A stretch of 64,000 nucleotides of DNA from Episyrphus balteatus (lineage: Eukaryota; Arthropoda; Insecta; Diptera; Syrphidae), in contig NC_079136.1 in assembly GCF_945859705.1 (NCBI RefSeq), forward strand, positions 41,821,307-41,885,306, in the 5' to 3' direction. The notes below the pieces were generated by a model. It was not told where the DNA came from. It did no database searches and saw only the letters and a program-made list of their open reading frames with translations. Of this stretch, positions 58,900 through 64,000 are shown piece by piece; the stretch's first letter is position 1; every line of letters begins with the position of its first letter. The translations under genes and the position numbers were made by a program.

Positions 58900-61800
58900 T
58901 TAAGTGTTCTTCTTCATTGTCATTTCATGTGCGTTACGTAAACGACGACGAAGCTCGTTAGGGAAACGTTCGTAGCACTTTTTGCAAACTGGTTTCTCAT
59001 CGTATTCATAAAATTTAGATTTTTGGGTCATTTTCATGTCACAAACGGAACATGCGAAATGATGAACGCACCATGCTTTGTTTAAAGCTGTGAAAACTGA
59101 AATATAAATAAAATTTCATTAGTTTTTATTTGAAAAGGTTAAACTAAATTACTAAATTACCATCTCCAGCAATAACTTGATTGCAGACAAAACATAAATT
59201 ACCAAAAAGTTGATGGTAATGAGTTTCACAGTACGCTAGACCACGTTTCTCATAATGACGATGACCCAAGAAGGGTTTTTCGCATTTGGCACATACAAAA
59301 TGCTAGAAAAAAAACCGAAATTTAGGATAACTCAACTAAAAAGAAAAAAAGAAACCAAAAGAGGAACAAAACAAAAGTTACATACCTCAACATGCCAATG
59401 TTTACCCAAAGCAGTAACAACACGCTCCTCAATTGGACGACGACAAGCACCGCAAATAGGAATTCCCATTTTATCATGACAACGAAGGCAGTATAATTCG
59501 TTCTGTAAAATTAATCGTTTGCATCAAGAAAAGAAAATCAGGATGATTAAAATTTATACCATATCATTAGCTGCAAAACCAGGCCTGCTCTTGACTTCTC
59601 TTGCAGTGTAATCCAATTCAACTCCACATGCAGTGCAGTTAAAATGATACCCATGGTATACTTCACCTCGGAATCGAAGTGGTTCGTCATCGATAAGACC
59701 ACTGAAAGAAAATAAGATTTATTATGAGAAGGAAAAGGAACTTGTATTCAAAGAAGTTATATAATTGGCATTGGCATTAAAAGAAGAGGCAATGAATCGG
59801 AAGGGTTTGAAGGCAGAATCTGATGCACGTTTTTAGCATTAAAATTAGAGGTTAAACAGCATACATTGCTTGCTACATTTGTGAAGAGCAGCAGAAGAAA
59901 GTGTCTGCTTTTGAACGTACTTAAAAAAGAAACCAGAGTTTTAGGGGAAAAAACGGGCTATTAGAGAACTTTGGAAATTGTTTTCATATCCAGTACTGAG
60001 AAAATAGTCGGCAACTCATGGGTAACTGATTGGTTTTGCAAAGACGTTTGACAGTGGATCGACAAAAAATAACAACAAAAAGCCAGCGTCTGATCTAGGG
60101 TAGAGTTGCCTATTTTCGGCCGTCTCCAGTTTCCGGCCACCTTTCGGAAAATCGTTTTATAACTAGGGATTTCGTAGGATTTATTCCAAAATTTTGTTCT
60201 TGTGCTGTTCTCTTATATGTTAGAATAGCATACGAAATTTGGAATAAACCCCTTTGAAATCTTTAGTTATAACGATTTTCCGGAAGGTGGCCGGTAACTG
60301 GAGACGGCCGCAAATAGGCAACTCTACCCTATTAGAGTAGCAGATATAATAATAACGAAGCAAAGAGATTTAAATGTTCACTCAGGCCTATAATTTTTAC
60401 TTAAGATACTTATTTAAAGAACATGAATCACCTGGAACAAATGAAATACAAATAAGTTGGCTAACCAAACAACAGTTGGAGCCCATACCTTAATTGCGTC
60501 CTGAAAAAATAAATTAATATTACTCAATTTCAAGATTGCGGAGGTGATCTTTTAAGTTCTTTTCTTTACAGAGGCCCCCAAAAATAAAAAAAAAGTTACA
60601 GACTTAAATGCATATTTATAGGAGTATCAATTAATACTCTGTCATCTTGCCTTTCAAGGGCCCAAGAAAATAAATACGATGTCTTGTCTAAGCCCCTTAC
60701 TTATTGCGGAATCAAACAGTTTCAATCTCAAAAATTGTACAATAGCTCTTAGAAGTTGTGAAAAATTACATTTCTTTGAAATTTTTTGTTAGGGTCTTAA
60801 GTCATACATAAATAATTTAATAATTGTAGTTTTTCAAAAAGCAGTTGTCTTAGATTTATGTTTTTGATACAAAATTCAAGAGAATAAAGAAAAAATTTAA
60901 TTTGGTGACTTGAGACTTTTTTGCCTAACGGCAAGGAATTATGTCCGGAAAATGACAATTGAGTTTTTTTAACTTGTTTTTGTTGCTCATTTTGTATTTC
61001 TGAGTGTGGTTGAACAGCGACGATCTCAACGTACATGGAAACATGTCCGATGGGATAGTTTTGCTTGCTAAGGCAACAATCCACCAACATTTCAAGACGT
61101 AGCACAGTGTGGTAATTTGCCAATCTGACTGGACAAAATAGAAAAAAAAAAGTTTAGCCACATGATTTTAAATCATGAGTTGAGCTTCTCAATACAATGG
61201 GTAACTGTAATTCATATTTGGTTTTTTTGTTTTCATCTCGGATTAGCGTAAGCTAAGCTTGAAAGTTGGTTCTTGTCAACAGTTGGATGGAGATAATACA
61301 AAGTATTCTATTTTTCGCTTGAGTTTGGTTGACGATTAAAAACGCTGTGGTAGTTTTAGTGTTGTAATTGTTTTTTTTTTTTTTTATTGTTAATCTACAT
61401 TTGGAGGTAAAGTATTATAATTTTTATTTATTAATTACCATTGCAACTATTTAAAAAAAAATAAATTCTGTAAGAAGGCTAGGAAATGCAAACAAAAATA
61501 TCTTTGTTTTTCAAATAGAGGTAAAGTTAATTTTTCCGCATTTTTCCGGCCTGAAATTAATTAATTAATGTATTGTGGAGTGTTGTCATTAAGATTAGCT
61601 ATTTACATGTCGCGCGTTTTCGCGACCGCCATACAACTTTTTTCACTTCTCAAAATGAAGTCAAGATTTAAAAAAAAAAACAAATTTTCGAAAAATGTGT
61701 CAAAACGAAAAAAAGACAAAAAAGGTGGAAGACACATTGGACCGCTCTTTAAACATGAATTTCATTTTGCTTGACCAATATTATGTGATAACTAAATAAA

Positions 61801-63747
61801 CAAAAACAGTAGATAGTGAAACAAAAGTAGAAAAGAATTTTTAAAAACTAAAAAAACGGGAAAAATATAACAAACGGAAGGTGAAAAGTCTCCTAAGTGC
61901 ACCTATCCATTAGAAAATAGTTAAAATCAGTAGAATCGCTCTCCGCAAAATTGAAAAGGCATATTCCAAAAATACCGGAAAGGATTTATCGAAATGTTCT
62001 TTGAGTGAAGGATCAAAATGTATAAAAGATTAAGTTCTGATCCTCTGGAACCACTAAACCACTGGAATTTTCAACTGATGAGGCATTATCATTGATGAAT
62101 GATGCTTTTCTGTCGGAACATCTAAAACAAGTTCAATGCTAAAAGCAAGCAAGTGTAAAAGGCCAGAAATAGGGTCACGAAGAAATTTAGAGAATTATTA
62201 GCTTGAAAAACATCGAAGGTAATATAAACACAGCTGTTTTTAATAGGCCCTTATGTTTCAAGTTTGCATCGCACAAAAAGGAGTTACTTTTTTAAATTAT
62301 CTGCAGATATTTTTAAAGGTAATGCCATTTTTTATGATTGTGAAGCATATTTAAATAAAATCATTGCTAAAATTTTAATTTGATATTGAGAAAATAAATC
62401 ATGTATGTCACCTGTCAAAAACGTGTGTAAAAGTTCTATTTCTTAATAAAAACTTATTATTCTGCCTCTCTTTTTTCGTGAATAGCAATAGAGTTTTTAT
62501 TTATTGAGATTTTTCAAGCGTTTTTTAAAATAATTAAGTTCCAATCATAGAATATGTTTACGGAAACATAAATTCAAATACTATAAAAATGCATTTTCTT
62601 CATCACTATTTTGACCCACTATTTGCAGAAATTATAGATTTCTTTTTAAAAAATCTTTCTTTTTTATAGAATTTTATCTATTCACATTCATTTGTTTAAA
62701 ACTGTTTAGAAAAAAAGTCGATTTAACGCGAGTTATTAATTTTGTCCAGCTAGATTCGTGATTGGCCACACTGTGCGTAGAACTAAAGTAATTCAAATTT
62801 TGGAAAGAGGCAATGAATGTGGAAAATCGGGTGTTTACCGATATTCCGCTCACGAAGAGGCCAATCCCGTGCAAGTGGGTTTTCAAAGATAATCTCATCA
62901 GAGATTTAATTTAAATAAATGTTGAATTACAAAATACTGAATGTTCAACCGCAGAATCAGAGTAAGTGCGCCAGCGGCAGGAGCTTTATCAATATTTATC
63001 AGACTTAGACTAAGTGTAAGGAAGTGGTTTTCAGAAAGCCAAATCTTACTCATGTTTTGGTTACTATAAAACTTTTTTCAATTCTTCACATACTAAATAG
63101 AAATAGAAAAAAAAAATCATATACTTACTGGCACTTTTGGCAAACATATTTTCCAGTTCCAACTGCCTTCACCTTTGCATTACACTCATGGCACAATGCA
63201 CGATTTTGATTTCTTATAAATCCAGAATCAGCCAATTCTTTGGCACACATTTGACATCTAAAACATTGTGGATGCCAATTGGCAGTCATTGCTTTAATTA
63301 CACGCCCAATGACGAATTCACCACATTTGTTACAACATGGAGCAAATAAAACTTGAAAATCATGTTCACAGTATTTTCGTCCTTCGAATTCATAAAAGAT
63401 TCCATCGATAAATGGACGGAAGCACTGAGCACAGCTGTAAAAAGACAAGTAGTATTTATCACTTCTGTGTAAAGAGGAGTGGCGTCTACTTACACAAAAC
63501 ACTGTGTATGCCAAAGTTCGCCATTGGAATTGACAATCTTCTCACGTGGTTCAAATCCCTCGGTGCAGCGAGCACACTGCATTGTATCTAGGGACATGGT
63601 AGCTGCCGTTGTACTATAAAAAAAAAAAAACAAAAAATACAGATACAAAGGTAAATTTTGAAAATAAAAAAAAAATATGAAGATTAATAAATTAAGATGA
63701 AGTTGAATTATTACAACATACACTTCAGCTCGTGAATACATTGTCAT
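58900..63747 (-). CDS. stck: PINCH / steamer duck, five LIM domains (seven exons)
   Basis: Exons on the minus strand are 63747-63722, 63613-63494, 63434-63129, 59701-59560, 59502-59386, 59302-59161 and 59096-58900. They join in frame to 349 residues. Five LIM domains start at about C22, C83, C147, C212 and C271. Conserved stretches include KIVNSNGELWHTQCFVCAQC, FYEFEGRKYCEHDF, KYVCQKCHGLIDDEPLRF and KPVCKKCYERFPNELRRRLR. PINCH is the adaptor that binds integrin-linked kinase (through LIM1 in known members) and parvin at integrin adhesions and muscle attachments. Like Drosophila Stck, and unlike human PINCH1, LIM3 has an insert, VKSRPGFAANDM. The first exon supplies only nine residues; MSLDTMQC in the second exon is a possible alternative start. 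All splice sites are GT-AG. Intron 3 is 3.4 kb, the others 57 to 108 bp. Confidence 0.96.
60098..60329. mobile_element. 232-bp palindromic MITE in stck intron, TA duplication
   Basis: GGGTAGAGTTGCCTATTT at the left is mirrored by AAATAGGCAACTCTACCC at the right with TA on both sides (60096-60097, 60330-60331). The arms of about 100 bp share CGGCCGTCTCCAG and GGCCACCTTTCGGAAAATCG-type sequence. Confidence 0.85.
60330..62789. other. Remaining stck intron 3
   Basis: Frames such as 60797-61123 (-) and 61568-61774 (+) show no known motifs and are taken as chance. The sequence is AT-rich. Confidence 0.45.
62790..63060 (+). pseudogene. Ty1/copia pol remnant in stck intron
   Basis: The plus strand reads WKEAMNVE and then IPCKWVFKDN, the start of copia RT. 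After a deletion CSTAESE appears near 62944, the copia RNase H STAEAEY-type motif. It is heavily broken and lies just inside the intron, before the acceptor region of the minus-strand gene. Confidence 0.6.
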
Positions 63748-64000
63748 TTTGATTAGTGATTGATTTATGAGAAATTAAAAAAATAAAAAACTGTTAATTG
63801 CAATTTCAGCTCTATCCTCGGACTGTCTTTAATATTTTGTTAAAGTATCGAAATGTGTCAAGCATTTTCTTATCTTAAAGCAAACACTTTTATGACATGA
63901 ATCACCACACCTACATCCAGCCGATTGGGAATGGTTTAATTTTATCGCAGAATACTTGAGAAATGTGGGTTTTCTCATACATTTTTGTTTACTTAAAAAC
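63748..64000. other. Upstream of stck coding start
   Basis: Presumed stck 5' UTR and promoter on the minus strand. No clear core promoter element was assigned. Confidence 0.35.

Noticed and set aside
61568..61774. 68-codon Lys-rich frame in the stck intron
   Set aside because: It is low complexity, with no splice signals or motifs linking it to a gene.

Overview
The window looks like part of an insect nuclear genome, most likely a higher fly. It is AT-rich, most introns are short (58 to about 80 bp) with GT-AG borders, and five protein-coding loci have clear animal relatives. The fly call rests on Drosophila-type details in the PINCH protein and on the mix of mobile elements; the family is not settled. 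The density and nesting of mobile elements is high.

Layout. At 1-3.4 kb lies the last exon of a homeobox gene (+), whose upstream intron holds a tRNA-Ala(AGC) on the other strand. At 3.9-5.2 kb is a two-exon NIFK-like nucleolar RRM protein (-). At 6.4-10.7 kb a LOA-like LINE sits inside a PIF/Harbinger-like MITE that itself sits in another copy of the same MITE. The LINE has an intact ORF1 and an ORF2 in which the endonuclease runs in frame into RNase H because the reverse transcriptase is deleted. At 11.4-14.0 kb is a second, 5'-truncated LINE with an open RT frame. At 15.2-16.5 kb a 38-bp perfect inverted repeat brackets non-coding DNA. At 16.5-17.9 kb is an MNS1-like axonemal coiled-coil gene (-). 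Between 18 and 22.6 kb lie at least six small DNA-transposon derivatives, several with readable target-site duplications (TA, a 9-bp one, one nested).

At 22.7-27.5 kb is Ipp, inositol polyphosphate 1-phosphatase (+, three exons). Its 3.6-kb second intron cuts the metal-binding DPxDxT motif and carries a 1.1-kb palindrome and a LINE remnant. From 28 to 58 kb the DNA is almost wholly repeats. There are remnants of a Helitron, a Ty3/gypsy element (gag, protease, RT), Tc3-like, pogo-like and P-like transposases, and a Bel/Pao pol end with an LTR. There is also a 20-copy satellite of 241 bp, a second array of about 203 bp, two long palindromes, a Harbinger-type Myb-like remnant and a second gypsy protease/zinc-knuckle remnant. 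At 58.9-63.7 kb is stck (PINCH, five LIM domains, -, seven exons), with a 3.4-kb intron holding a TA-flanked MITE and a copia remnant.

The host genes are unrelated single loci (nucleolar RNA binding, cilia/flagella, inositol phosphate metabolism, integrin adhesion, transcription) and no functional cluster is seen. The most unusual object is the RT-less LINE with two intact frames. Next come the satellite beside P-like transposase remains and the long palindromes. All family names come from motifs read by eye; no database search was run.
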